A DNA stretch of 64,000 nt from DASXYG01 sp036502625 (lineage in GTDB: Bacteria > Actinomycetota > Actinomycetes > Streptosporangiales > Streptosporangiaceae), in NCBI GenBank assembly GCA_036502625.1, contig DASXYG010000117.1, forward strand, positions 1 to 64,000, given 5' to 3'. The translations under genes and the position numbers were made by a program. Every line of letters begins with the position of its first letter. Within the stretch, counting starts at the first letter, position 1. Of this stretch, positions 1 to 8,181 are shown piece by piece. The notes beneath the pieces were generated by a model. The model was not told the origin of the DNA and made no database searches. It saw nothing but the letters and a program-made list of their open reading frames with translations.

Positions 1-257
1 CGCTGGCCCTCGCCGCGCGGGTCGGCCCGGTCAGGGCCGTGCCCGCCGCCGTGCCGGACGTCCTGACGGCGCGCGAGGAGGAGATCGCCCGCCTCGTGGC
101 GCGGGGGCTGAGCAACAAGGAGGTCGCCGAGGAGCTGGTGATCTCCCCGGCGACGGTCGCGCGCCACGTCGCGAACATCTTCACGAAGCTGGACCTCTCC
201 TCGCGTGCGCAGGTCGCGGCGTGGGTCGCCGGGCGCGGCGCGGGCGGTCCGGCATGA
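1..257 (+). CDS. LuxR-family regulator, C-terminal end only
   Basis: This is the 3' end of a gene whose body lies left of the window; the frame is open from base 3 and stops at 255-257. The visible part is a LuxR-type DNA-binding domain: LTAREEEIARLVARGLSNKE followed by a VISPATVARHV recognition-helix region. It is nearly identical in layout to the C-termini of the next two genes, so the missing part was probably also an ATPase/TPR regulator; that is inference. Its stop overlaps the next start (ATGA at 254-257), which implies translational coupling. Confidence 0.85.
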   Translation, partial: LALAARVGPVRAVPAAVPDVLTAREEEIARLVARGLSNKEVAEELVISPATVARHVANIFTKLDLSSRAQVAAWVAGRGAGGPA

Positions 258-2773
258 GCGTGCGCACGGACGCCGGCCACCTGCCGGCGGAGGCCGACGA
301 GTTCGTGGGGCGGGAGCGCGACGTCGCGGAGGTCGGCGCGCTGCTCACCCGTACCCGGCTGCTGACGCTGTCCGGGCCCGGCGGCATCGGGAAGAGCCGC
401 CTGGCGCTGCGCATCGCCGCGCTGACCGCGGGCGGCGCCGCGCCACCGCCGGTCTACTTCGCCGAGATGGCCGACCTGGACGCCGACGAACTGGTCGCGC
501 CGCGTGTCGCGGCGGCCATCGGCGTCACCGCGGAGCCGGGCCGCTCCGTCGGCGACACCCTGCTCGACGTCGCGCGGGCGCGGCCCATGCTGCTGGTGCT
601 CGACAACTGCGAGCACCTGGTCGACGAGTGCGCGCGGCTGTGCACGGCTTTGCTGTCGGTCGGCGGCGACGGGCTGCGGCTGCTCGCCACCTCGCGCGAG
701 CCGCTGCGGGTCCCCGGCGAGGCCGTCTGGCGGGTGCCGCCGATGGCGCTGACCGTCGCCGACCCGGACGGCCCCGAGTCGTCGGGCGCGGGCGCGTCCG
801 AGGCGGCGCGGCTGTTCGTCGCGCGCGCCACCGCGGCCCGGCCGGACTTCCCTGACAGCCCCGGCGCCCGCGCGGAGATCGACCGCCTGTGCCGGGCGCT
901 TGACGGCATGCCGCTGGCCATCGAGCTGGCGGCGGCGCGTGTCCGCGTGCTGTCCGTGGCGCAGATCGCCGCGCGGCTGGACGACCGCTTCCGGCTGCTG
1001 GCCTCCGGCGACCGTACGGCGCCGCCGCGGCAGCGCACGCTGCGCGCCGCGATGGACTGGAGCCACGCGCTGCTCGGCGAGCCCGAGCGCGTGCTGTTCC
1101 GGCGGCTCGCCGTGTTCTCCGGCGGCTGGACGCTCGACATGGCGGAGGCGGTCTGCGCCGACGCGGGCGACGGCATGCCGCTGTCGGAGGTCGAGGTGCT
1201 CGACCGGCTGGCCGACCTGGTCGACAAGTCGCTGGTGACGGTGGCCGGCGAGGTGGCGGGCGAGATGCGCTACCGCATGCTGGAGTCCGTACGCCAGTAC
1301 GCCGCCGTCCACCTCGACGAAGCGGGGGAGCGCGACGAGCTGCGCGACCGCCACCTGGCGTACATGGCGGCGTTCACCGACCGCGCGCACGACGCCGCGC
1401 TCGGCCCGCACCCCGCGCCGTGGCCCGAGGTGTTGCAGATCATGCACCGTACGGCGGTCGAGCAGGGCAACTGCTGGGCCGCCATGACCTGGGCGCTGCG
1501 CACCGGCGATCTGGCGCCCGGCCTGGCGATCTGCCGCGCAATGGTGCGCGGCTGGTGGGTGCCGCAGGGCGAGTTCGAGGTGGGCGCCACCTGGTGCGAG
1601 CGGTTCCTCGACGCCACGGAGGGCACCACGAGCGCGGGCCGCGCCCGGGTCCTGGTGGGCCGCGCGGAGATCGCGTTCGAGCGGACCGACCTCGCGACCG
1701 CCGGCGAGTACGCCCGGCTCGGGCTGGCCGCCTCACGGGAGACCGGCGAGGACCACTCGGGCGTCTCCGCCCTGAACATCCTCGCCGCGAACGACCTCTA
1801 CCAGGGCGACGCCGACGGCGCCGCGACCCACCTCGCCGAGGCGCTCGACCTGGCGCGGGCCACCGGCGACCGCTGGGACCTCGTCCTCGGCCTGTCCGTC
1901 GACGCCACCGCCGCGCTGTTCGGCGGCGACCACGACCGCGCGCGTGCCCGCTTCGAGGAGGCCGCCGAGGTCGCGCGCGACGTCGGCAACAACTGGCTCA
2001 TCGGCCGCACGCTGCTCGGCATGGGCGCGGTCGCGTCGGCGTCCGGCGACCGTACGCGCGCGACGCGGCTGTACGAAGAGGCCCTGGTGCTGCTCAGGGA
2101 GGACGAGGCGCGCACCGAGACCGTGCGGTGCCTCGTCTTCCTGGCCCGTATCGCCATCGACGACGAGGCGTTCGCGCTCGCGGGCGACCGGCTGCGCGAG
2201 GCGCTGCGCCTCAGCGAGCAGGTCGGCCACTGGCGTGCGGTGACCCGCTGCCTGGAGTCCGCGGCGGTGCTCGCCGAGCGGCAGGGCGCGTACGAGGACG
2301 CCGGGCTGCTCGGCGGCGCGGCCGGCCGCCTGCGCGCGGACCTCGGCGCACCGCCGCCGTCCGGCGGGTCGGGCGCGGGCCTGCGCGAACGCCTCGCGGC
2401 CGAGTGCGGCGAGGCGGCCGTCGCGCAGTGGTGGGAGCGCGGCCAGGAGCTGTCGCGCGCCGAGGCCGTCGACCGGGCCGTGCGCGCCAGGCCGTCGGTG
2501 CCGGCGCAGGCCCCGCCGCCCGACGACGGCGGTGTGGCGCTGCCCGGCGGGCCCGGCGGGCCGCTGACGGCGCGTGAGGTGCAGATCGCGGGCCTGCTGG
2601 CGCGCGGCCTCAGCAACCGGGAGGTCGCCGCCGAGCTGGTGATCAGCCAGGCCACGGTCGCCCGCCACGTGGCCAACATCTTGACGAAGCTGGGTTTCTC
2701 CTCGCGCGCCCAGGTCGCGGCCTGGTTCGTACGACACGGTGTTGACGGCGCCGGGAACGGAGCGGTGCCATGA
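254..2773 (+). CDS. LAL-like LuxR regulator: ATPase, TPR and HTH
   Basis: This encodes an 839-residue cytoplasmic transcription regulator. The N-terminus carries an NTPase module with Walker A GPGGIGKS at residues 41-48 and a Walker B-like LLVLDNCEHL near residue 115. The middle is alpha-helical and TPR-like. The last about 65 residues are a LuxR HTH (LTAREVQIAGLLARGLSNRE, then VISQATVARHVANI). Proteins of this build use nucleotide binding and a sensor repeat domain to control HTH activity; the ligand is unknown. The ATG at 254 is chosen because it overlaps the preceding stop; an upstream in-frame ATG at 221 would lie inside the previous gene. It overlaps the next gene by ATGA. Confidence 0.9.
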   Translation: MSVRTDAGHLPAEADEFVGRERDVAEVGALLTRTRLLTLSGPGGIGKSRLALRIAALTAGGAAPPPVYFAEMADLDADELVAPRVAAAIGVTAEPGRSVGDTLLDVARARPMLLVLDNCEHLVDECARLCTALLSVGGDGLRLLATSREPLRVPGEAVWRVPPMALTVADPDGPESSGAGASEAARLFVARATAARPDFPDSPGARAEIDRLCRALDGMPLAIELAAARVRVLSVAQIAARLDDRFRLLASGDRTAPPRQRTLRAAMDWSHALLGEPERVLFRRLAVFSGGWTLDMAEAVCADAGDGMPLSEVEVLDRLADLVDKSLVTVAGEVAGEMRYRMLESVRQYAAVHLDEAGERDELRDRHLAYMAAFTDRAHDAALGPHPAPWPEVLQIMHRTAVEQGNCWAAMTWALRTGDLAPGLAICRAMVRGWWVPQGEFEVGATWCERFLDATEGTTSAGRARVLVGRAEIAFERTDLATAGEYARLGLAASRETGEDHSGVSALNILAANDLYQGDADGAATHLAEALDLARATGDRWDLVLGLSVDATAALFGGDHDRARARFEEAAEVARDVGNNWLIGRTLLGMGAVASASGDRTRATRLYEEALVLLREDEARTETVRCLVFLARIAIDDEAFALAGDRLREALRLSEQVGHWRAVTRCLESAAVLAERQGAYEDAGLLGGAAGRLRADLGAPPPSGGSGAGLRERLAAECGEAAVAQWWERGQELSRAEAVDRAVRARPSVPAQAPPPDDGGVALPGGPGGPLTAREVQIAGLLARGLSNREVAAELVISQATVARHVANILTKLGFSSRAQVAAWFVRHGVDGAGNGAVP

Positions 2774-5286
2774 CCCCCGGGGCGGAACGTACGGAGCCGG
2801 GCGCGCTGCCCGCCGAGCCGAACGCGTTCATCGGCCGCGAGCGCGACGTCGACGACGTCTGCACACTGCTCGCCGCGACGCGCCTGGTCACGCTGTGCGG
2901 GCCGGGCGGCATCGGCAAGAGCCGCCTGGCGCTGCGCATCGCGTCCCGCGTGGCGGCCGGCGAGACCGCGCTCGACGACGGCGCCGCGCCGTACCGCGTG
3001 TACTTCGTGGAGCTGGCCGACCTCGACAGCCCGGAGCTCATCGCGGCGCGGGTGGCCGCCACCATGCGGATCACCGCCGAGCCCGGCAGGTCGCTCGAGG
3101 ACACCCTGGTGGAGTCGCTGCGCCACCAGCGGCTGCTGCTCGTCCTCGACAACTGCGAGCACCTCGTCGACGGCGCCGCGCGGCTGAGCTCGACGCTGCT
3201 GGCCATGGCCGACGGCGTACGGCTGGTGACCACCTCACGCGAGCCGCTGCGCGTCTCGGGGGAGACGGTGTGGCGGGTGCCGCCGCTGTCGCTCGCCGCC
3301 GAGGCCGTCGCGCCCGACAGCGACCGCGACCCGCTCGACTCCGACGCCGTACGGCTGTTCGTCGCGCGCGCCGCGGCCGCGCGCCCGGAGTTCCGCGTCG
3401 GCTCCGGCAACGCGTCCGCCGTCCTGTGGATGTGCCGCGCGCTCGACGGCATGCCGCTGGCCATCGAGCTGGCGGCGGCGCGGGTACGCGTGCTGTCCGT
3501 GGAGCAGATCGCGGCCCGGCTGGACGACCGGTTCCGGCTGCTGGCCTCCGGCGACCGTACGGCCCCGGTACGCCAGCGCACACTGCGCGCCGCCGTCGAC
3601 TGGAGCCACGACCTCCTGGGCGAGCGCGAGCGCGTGCTGTTCCGGCGGCTTTCGGTGTTCTCCGGCGGGTGGACGCTGGAGATGGCCGAGCGGGTGTGCG
3701 CCGACCCCGACGCCGTGGCGCTGCCGGAGATCGAGGTGCTGGACCGGCTCGCCGACCTCGTCGACAAGTCGCTGGTCACCGTCGTCGGCGAGGTGGGCGG
3801 CGAGGTCTGGTACCGCATGCTGGAGACGATCAGGAAGTACGCCGCCGACCGCCTCGTGGACGCCGGGGAGCGCGACGAGCTGCGCGCGCGGAACCTCGCC
3901 TACACCGGTGCGTACGTCAAGACCGTCGACGAGCGGCTGCTCGGCCGCGACCCCATCCCGTGGGACGGCGTGGTGGCGGTGCTGGAGCGGCTGCGGGCGG
4001 AGCAGGGCAACGTCCGCGCGGTGCTGACATGGGCGCTGGAGACCGGCGCGCTGGAGACCGCCATGGAGATCGCCGCGGTGCTCACCCGCGCGTTCTGGAT
4101 CCCCACCGGCGACCTCACCGAGGGCGTGCGCTGGGTGGACCGGCTGATCGCCGCCGACCACGCCGGCGTCGACCCCCTCGTCCGCGCCCGGCTGCTCATC
4201 CGCCGCGCCGACCTCGCGCTGGAGACGTACGAGTTCGCCCGCGCCCGCGCGTGCGCCGCCGAGGCGCTGCCGGTGTGCCGCGCGGCCGGCGACGACCGCT
4301 ACGTCCTCGAGGGGCTGCTCGCGACGGCGAGCGCGGACCTGCGCGAGGGTGGCGTCGCCGAGGCGAAGGAGCACATCTCCGCGGCGCTGGCGATCGCCCG
4401 CGACCGCGGCGAGCCGTGGGGGCTGATCCTCGGCTACAGCGCCGCCGCGATGGCCGCGCTCGCCGACGGCGACCCCGAGGAGGCCACCCGCAGCCGCAAC
4501 GAGGCGATGCGCGCGGCGCGCGAGATCGGCAACTACTGGATGGTCGGCCGCATGCTGCTCGGCCTCGGGTCGCTCGCGGCGGCGCGCGGCGACCGGCGTA
4601 CGGCGCGCCGCCAGTACGAAGAGGCCATCGGCCTGCTGCGCGGCATCGACTCCCGCAACGAGCTCGCCCGCTGCTACCTCAACCTCGCGCGTGTGCTGTT
4701 CGACGACGGCGAGGTGCGCACGGCGCACGCCCACCTGAGCGAGGCGCTGCGGCTGAGCGAGGCGGCCGGGCACGGCATCGCGGTGGCCCGTGAGCTGGAA
4801 CTGTTCGCCGAGGTCGCCGAGCGTTCCGGGGCTCCGGCCGAGGCCGCGCGGCTGGTGGGCGCGGCCGAGCGGCTGCGCGCCGACCTCCGCGTGCCCGACT
4901 CGACCGGCCACCGGGTCGGCGACCTCGTCGGCCGGCTCCGCGCCGAGCTCGGCGCCGACCCCGCCGACCGCATGCTGGCCCGCGGCCACGACATGTCGCG
5001 CGCCGAGGCCGTCGCCTTGGCCGGCGCGATCGTCTCCGGGCCCGTCCCGCCGCAGCGCGGCGCGTCCGATGCCGCGGAACCCGCGGCGCCGCTGACCGCG
5101 CGCGAGTGGGAGATCGCGCGGCTGCTGGCGCAGGGGCTGAGCAACCGGGCGGTCGCCGACGACCTGGTGATCTCCCCGGCGACCGTGGCGCGCCACGTCG
5201 CGAACATCCTGACGAAGCTGGACTTCACCTCGCGTGCGCAGGTGGCCGTGTGGGTCATCGAGCGCGACACCGGCGCCGAGGGCTGA
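2770..5286 (+). CDS. LAL-like LuxR regulator, tandem paralogue
   Basis: This 838-residue regulator is a close paralogue of the preceding gene and aligns along its whole length. Walker A GPGGIGKS lies at residues 44-51, a Walker B-like LLVLDNCEHL follows near 125, then TPR-like helices and a C-terminal LuxR HTH (LTAREWEIARLLAQGLSNRA, VISPATVARHVANI). The ATG at 2770 overlaps the previous stop by four bases. With the partial gene at the window edge it forms a run of at least three duplicated regulators probably read as one transcript. The inducing signal and targets are unknown. Confidence 0.9.
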   Translation: MTPGAERTEPGALPAEPNAFIGRERDVDDVCTLLAATRLVTLCGPGGIGKSRLALRIASRVAAGETALDDGAAPYRVYFVELADLDSPELIAARVAATMRITAEPGRSLEDTLVESLRHQRLLLVLDNCEHLVDGAARLSSTLLAMADGVRLVTTSREPLRVSGETVWRVPPLSLAAEAVAPDSDRDPLDSDAVRLFVARAAAARPEFRVGSGNASAVLWMCRALDGMPLAIELAAARVRVLSVEQIAARLDDRFRLLASGDRTAPVRQRTLRAAVDWSHDLLGERERVLFRRLSVFSGGWTLEMAERVCADPDAVALPEIEVLDRLADLVDKSLVTVVGEVGGEVWYRMLETIRKYAADRLVDAGERDELRARNLAYTGAYVKTVDERLLGRDPIPWDGVVAVLERLRAEQGNVRAVLTWALETGALETAMEIAAVLTRAFWIPTGDLTEGVRWVDRLIAADHAGVDPLVRARLLIRRADLALETYEFARARACAAEALPVCRAAGDDRYVLEGLLATASADLREGGVAEAKEHISAALAIARDRGEPWGLILGYSAAAMAALADGDPEEATRSRNEAMRAAREIGNYWMVGRMLLGLGSLAAARGDRRTARRQYEEAIGLLRGIDSRNELARCYLNLARVLFDDGEVRTAHAHLSEALRLSEAAGHGIAVARELELFAEVAERSGAPAEAARLVGAAERLRADLRVPDSTGHRVGDLVGRLRAELGADPADRMLARGHDMSRAEAVALAGAIVSGPVPPQRGASDAAEPAAPLTAREWEIARLLAQGLSNRAVADDLVISPATVARHVANILTKLDFTSRAQVAVWVIERDTGAEG

Positions 5287-5347
5287 CCGCATCCCACGCT
5301 GTACGACCTGACCTGCGATTGGGCCGCCCCCGTACGCATCGCGTCCG

Positions 5348-5363
5348 GGATGTGTACACATCC
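5348..5363. promoter_or_regulatory. Perfect 16-bp palindrome GGATGTGTACACATCC
   Basis: The sequence is fully self-complementary, which suggests a site for a dimeric regulator. Its half-site GATGTG recurs in the inverted pair at 5737-5754, next to the promoter of the gene at 5786. The upstream LuxR-type proteins are candidate binders, but this is inference. Confidence 0.45.
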
Positions 5364-5604
5364 GCCGCCGCTTCTGCACATGCCCGCGTACGGCGAATAC
5401 ACCGGTCAGATGGTCTGTATGGCGCATCCGCCCGGCCGCGGTGATCCGTACGTTCGAACCATGTCCGCAGGCGCCGCCGGCCGGGAGGGAGCCGGAGCGC
5501 CGGGACGGAGCCGAAGGCCTGCCACCGACAGGAGGGGCGGCGGGGTGCCCTCGGCGTACGGGACGGGCGGGCTCGGTTTCTGAGGGGGGACCGGGTCCGT
5601 CCAG

Positions 5605-5634
5605 CAGGGGTCGCCGCCGTCACGGCGGCCCCTG
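5605..5634 (+). terminator. GC-rich hairpin, possible terminator
   Basis: CAGGGG (5605-5610) pairs with CCCCTG (5629-5634), and inside it CCGCCG (5614-5619) pairs with CGGCGG (5623-5628) around a TCA loop, with a three-base bulge. No T-run follows, as is common in actinobacterial terminators. It may end transcription of the regulator run. Confidence 0.4.
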
Positions 5635-5697
5635 CCTCCGTGTGCGGGGCCCCCTGCGCGGACGGGCGGAACGGGGGCCGGCGGGCCGCGGACCGGA

Positions 5698-5754
5698 TAT
5701 GTAGGCGCCGGCCGCGGCCATCTACATACCCGGCTACACATCTTTGAGGATGTG
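5698..5754. promoter_or_regulatory. Two inverted repeats upstream of 5786 gene
   Basis: TATGTAG (5698-5704) and CTACATA (5722-5728) form perfect 7-bp arms 17 bases apart. Next to them CACATC (5737-5742) and GATGTG (5749-5754) form 6-bp arms around TTTGAG. The second repeat covers the position expected for the -35 element of the promoter at 5774, so binding there would likely repress. Confidence 0.45.
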
Positions 5755-5773
5755 CCGCATGTGGCCACTCGCC

Positions 5774-5779
5774 TAGCTT
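5774..5779 (+). promoter_or_regulatory. -10 element TAGCTT of a leaderless promoter
   Basis: TAGCTT ends six bases before the ATG at 5786 and no Shine-Dalgarno sequence is present, so the transcript probably starts at the start codon. The -35 region is weak. Similar spacing recurs at several genes in this window. Confidence 0.5.
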
Positions 5780-5785
5780 CGACAC

Positions 5786-6703
5786 ATGATGTCGCAGCAG
5801 GCCGCCAACGCCGGCCCGGACCACTTCGAGACCGCCGGGACGCTGGTCGACGCGGTGTTCGGCGATGTCGCCCGCTGGGGTGACCGACCCGCCGTTCTGG
5901 ACCTCGACGGCGGCGAGCACATCGGCTACGCGCGGCTGGCCGAGACGGTCCGTGCCGCGGCGGGCGGCCTGCTGCGGCGCGGCCTGCGGCCCGGCGACGC
6001 GGTGGGACTTGACGTCATCCCGTCCCCGCAGTGCGCCGCCGCGGCGTACGCCGTGCTGGCCGCGGGGGGCGTGGTCGCACCGGTCGGCGGCGACCCGGTG
6101 TCGGACGCGGCGCATCTCAGCGCGCACGACGCCCGGCTGCTGCTGGCCGCGCCCCAGCGCGCGGACGCGGCGATCGCGCTGGCCGAGCGGTCCCGCGTCC
6201 GCCAGGTCATCGCCATGGGCGAGGTCACCGGGGCCACGTCGTTCGCCGACCTGCTCGCCGACGACACCGGCACGGCGACGTGCCCGCTGTCGCCGGAGTC
6301 GCCCGCGCTGCTGCCCGCGGACGGCTCGGGCCCGTACGACCACCGCCACCTGCTCGACCGTGTCGTACGGATCGGCCGCGTCGCCGCGCCCACCGACCTG
6401 GACACCGTGCTGATCGCCGCGCCGCCCGGCGACGGCGCCGCGCTGCTGGCCGTGCTCAGCCTCGCGCTGCTGCGCGGCGCGACGGTGCTCACGTCGGCGA
6501 CGATGGACCTCACCCGCTGCCGCCGGGTGATCACCGACCAGGGCGTACGCCTGGCCCTGCTCGCCGCGCCCACGCTGCGCGCGCTCGCCGGGCCGCGGCT
6601 CGCCCGCGACCTGCCGTCGCTGGCCGCGGCTTTCAGCCCGGCGCCCGCCCTGATGCTCACCCGGGGAGATCCGGAGCCGAAGGCCGCGGACGCGATTGTG
6701 TGA
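5786..6703 (+). CDS. Truncated adenylate-forming (AMP-binding) protein
   Basis: This 305-residue protein resembles only the N-terminal subdomain of acyl-CoA or aryl-acid ligases: an N-terminal segment like RPAVLDLDGGEHIGYARLAE, a LLRRGLRPGDAVGLDVIPS motif and an AAAAYAVLAAGGVVAPV helix. Where family members carry the Thr/Ser-rich phosphate loop (TSGSTGxPK), near residue 175, this protein has PADGSGPYDHRHLL. The second half of the fold, including the A8 hinge and the C-terminal lid with its catalytic Lys, is absent. It is therefore unlikely to adenylate a substrate. The ATG at 5786 (or 5789) follows a leaderless promoter. It could be a degenerate ligase or an enzyme-derived regulator. Confidence 0.6.
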   Translation: MMSQQAANAGPDHFETAGTLVDAVFGDVARWGDRPAVLDLDGGEHIGYARLAETVRAAAGGLLRRGLRPGDAVGLDVIPSPQCAAAAYAVLAAGGVVAPVGGDPVSDAAHLSAHDARLLLAAPQRADAAIALAERSRVRQVIAMGEVTGATSFADLLADDTGTATCPLSPESPALLPADGSGPYDHRHLLDRVVRIGRVAAPTDLDTVLIAAPPGDGAALLAVLSLALLRGATVLTSATMDLTRCRRVITDQGVRLALLAAPTLRALAGPRLARDLPSLAAAFSPAPALMLTRGDPEPKAADAIV

Positions 6704-6716
6704 TCAGTTTTTCGAC

Positions 6717-6722
6717 TAGCCT
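6717..6722 (+). promoter_or_regulatory. -10 element TAGCCT for the 6730 leader ORF
   Basis: TAGCCT lies seven bases before a GTG at 6730, placing the likely transcription start at or next to that codon. A weak TTGTGT lies 15 bases upstream (6696-6701). It sits just after the stop of the preceding gene, so the CNNM genes likely have their own promoter here. Confidence 0.45.
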
Positions 6723-6729
6723 CACTCAC

Positions 6730-6783
6730 GTGGAATTCGCACCAGGTGAGGGGCCTCGACGTGGGTGGCGACGCTACGCCTAG
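6730..6783 (+). CDS. Putative 17-residue leader peptide, MgtL-like
   Basis: A GTG at the predicted transcription start opens a frame of 17 sense codons ending at TAG (6781-6783). The product would be VEFAPGEGPRRGWRRYA, read with initiator Met. From memory, E. coli MgtL is [17 protein letters not shown], also 17 residues; the shared pattern is Met-Glu, Pro5, Pro9, Arg10 and Arg11, with an acidic/proline start and a basic end. MgtL lets low magnesium raise mgtA transcription because acidic/proline nascent chains destabilise ribosomes. Codons rare in this genome (CCA, GGT, CCT, CGA, CGT) are concentrated here. It lies in frame with the downstream CNNM gene, separated by this one TAG. Expression is not shown and the similarity is short. 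Confidence 0.4.
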   Translation: MEFAPGEGPRRGWRRYA

Positions 6784-6792
6784 CCGAAGACC

Positions 6793-6810
6793 GCCCGCGC
6801 GTCCGCGGGC
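6793..6810 (+). promoter_or_regulatory. Hairpin just before the CNNM start codon
   Basis: GCCCGCG (6793-6799) pairs with CGCGGGC (6804-6810) around a CGTC loop, seven bases before the ATG at 6817. No Shine-Dalgarno sequence lies between the leader ORF stop and that ATG. A smaller stem GGCG (6767-6770)/CGCC (6777-6780) overlaps the leader ORF end. The arrangement could support attenuation or translational control; this is inference. Confidence 0.45.
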
Positions 6811-6816
6811 GCGCCC

Positions 6817-8181
6817 ATGTTGACCGCGGTCGCCGGCCTGCTGGCCGTCGTCGTCCTGACGATCGGCACCGGCTTCTTCGTCGCGCAGGAGTTCGCGTTC
6901 GTCGCGGCCGACCGCAACCGCATGCAGGCCGACGCCGAGACCGGCGACAAGGCCGCCGCGCGCGCGGTGTCGGTGATGCGGCGCGTCTCGTTCGTGCTGT
7001 CCGGCGCGCAGCTCGGCATCACGATCACCGGCCTCGTGGTCGGCTACATCGCCGAGCCCGCCATCGGCGCCGTGTTCCGGCCGCTGCTGGAGTTCGCCGG
7101 GGTGCCGGACGGCGCGGTGCCCGGCGTGTCGGTGGCCATCGGATTCGTGCTGGCCACGGTGGTCCAGATGGTGCTCGGCGAGCTGGGCCCGAAGAACTGG
7201 GGCATCGCCGACCCCGAGCGGGTCGCCCGCATGCTGGCCGCGCCGACCCTCGCGTACGTGAAGGTGTTCGGCCCGGTCATCCGGATCTTCGACAGCGCCG
7301 CGAACTGGGTGCTGCGCCGGGTCGGCATCGAGCCCGCCGAGGAGGTGCACGGCGGGGCCACCGCGGACGAGCTCGACCTGATCATCGAGGAGGCCACCCG
7401 CGAGGGCCACCTCCCGCCGCACCTGTCCGACCTCCTGGACCGCGCGCTCGACTTCGCCGACCACACCGCGGCGCAGGCCATGGTGCCGCGCCCCGAGGTG
7501 GCGCACATCAACGCCGACGAGACCGCCGACCACCTCGTCGACCTCCTCGAATCGCCCGGCCACTCGCGCTACCCGGTGCTCGGCAGCGACGACGACGACG
7601 TGGTCGGCGTGGTGGGCGTCAAGGAACTGCTGACGCTGCCGCCGCAGCGCCGTCCCGTCACGCCCGTGCGCAGCCTGGCGCGCCCCGCGGTGCTGGTGCC
7701 CGGCACGCTGCCGCTGCCCGACGTCCTCGACGAACTGCGCGCGCAGAACGACGAGTTCGCCTGCGTGGTCGACGAGTACGGCGGCCTCGCGGGCGTGCTG
7801 ACCCTGGAGGACATCGCCGAGGAGCTGGTCGGCGAGCTGCACGACGAGAACGACGCGGCCGAGCCCGAGCCGGAGCGCGAGGAGGACGGCTCGTGGACGC
7901 TGCCCGGCGACACCCGCATCGACGAGGCCGAGCGCGCCACCGGCATCGTGCTGCCGCAGGGGCCGTACGAAACGCTCGGCGGCCTGGCGATGTCGGTGCT
8001 GGGCCGGATGCCCGCGCTCGGCGACGAGGTGGACGTGCCGCTGGACGAGCCGTACGAAGAGCACGACCGGGTGCGCATCCGGGTCGTGGAGCTGGACCGC
8101 AGGGTGCCGGACCTCGTCCGGATCATGCTCTGCGACGAACCGCCCGTTGAGGCGCCGCCCGAGCCCGGGGGGTCCGTGTGA
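6817..8181 (+). CDS. CNNM/CorC (hemolysin-family) membrane protein
   Basis: This 454-residue inner-membrane protein has the CNNM transmembrane domain (about residues 1-190, beginning with a hydrophobic LLAVVVLTIGTGFFVAQEFAF helix), a pair of CBS domains (about 205-340) and a C-terminal CorC_HlyC domain (about 355-445). Bacterial relatives such as CorC and MpfA act in magnesium or cobalt export; hemolysis is a historical label. The ATG at 6817 is the first in-frame start after a TAG at 6781 and lacks a clear ribosome binding site. It overlaps the next gene by GTGA, so both are co-translated. The short leader upstream may regulate it. Confidence 0.88.
   Translation: MLTAVAGLLAVVVLTIGTGFFVAQEFAFVAADRNRMQADAETGDKAAARAVSVMRRVSFVLSGAQLGITITGLVVGYIAEPAIGAVFRPLLEFAGVPDGAVPGVSVAIGFVLATVVQMVLGELGPKNWGIADPERVARMLAAPTLAYVKVFGPVIRIFDSAANWVLRRVGIEPAEEVHGGATADELDLIIEEATREGHLPPHLSDLLDRALDFADHTAAQAMVPRPEVAHINADETADHLVDLLESPGHSRYPVLGSDDDDVVGVVGVKELLTLPPQRRPVTPVRSLARPAVLVPGTLPLPDVLDELRAQNDEFACVVDEYGGLAGVLTLEDIAEELVGELHDENDAAEPEPEREEDGSWTLPGDTRIDEAERATGIVLPQGPYETLGGLAMSVLGRMPALGDEVDVPLDEPYEEHDRVRIRVVELDRRVPDLVRIMLCDEPPVEAPPEPGGSV

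Larger units (their letters stand above)
5287..5785. other. Intergenic region, 499 bp, no convincing gene
   Basis: No frame here has convincing coding character. The stretch contains a perfect 16-bp palindrome (5348-5363), a GC-rich hairpin (5605-5634), two further inverted repeats (5698-5728 and 5737-5754) and the promoter of the next gene. It is locally richer in A and T near these elements than the surrounding genes. It separates the regulator run from the truncated adenylate-forming protein. Confidence 0.7.

Noticed and set aside
5350..5583. 77-residue frame between the regulators and the truncated ligase
   Set aside because: Composition is not protein-like and it has no ribosome binding site.
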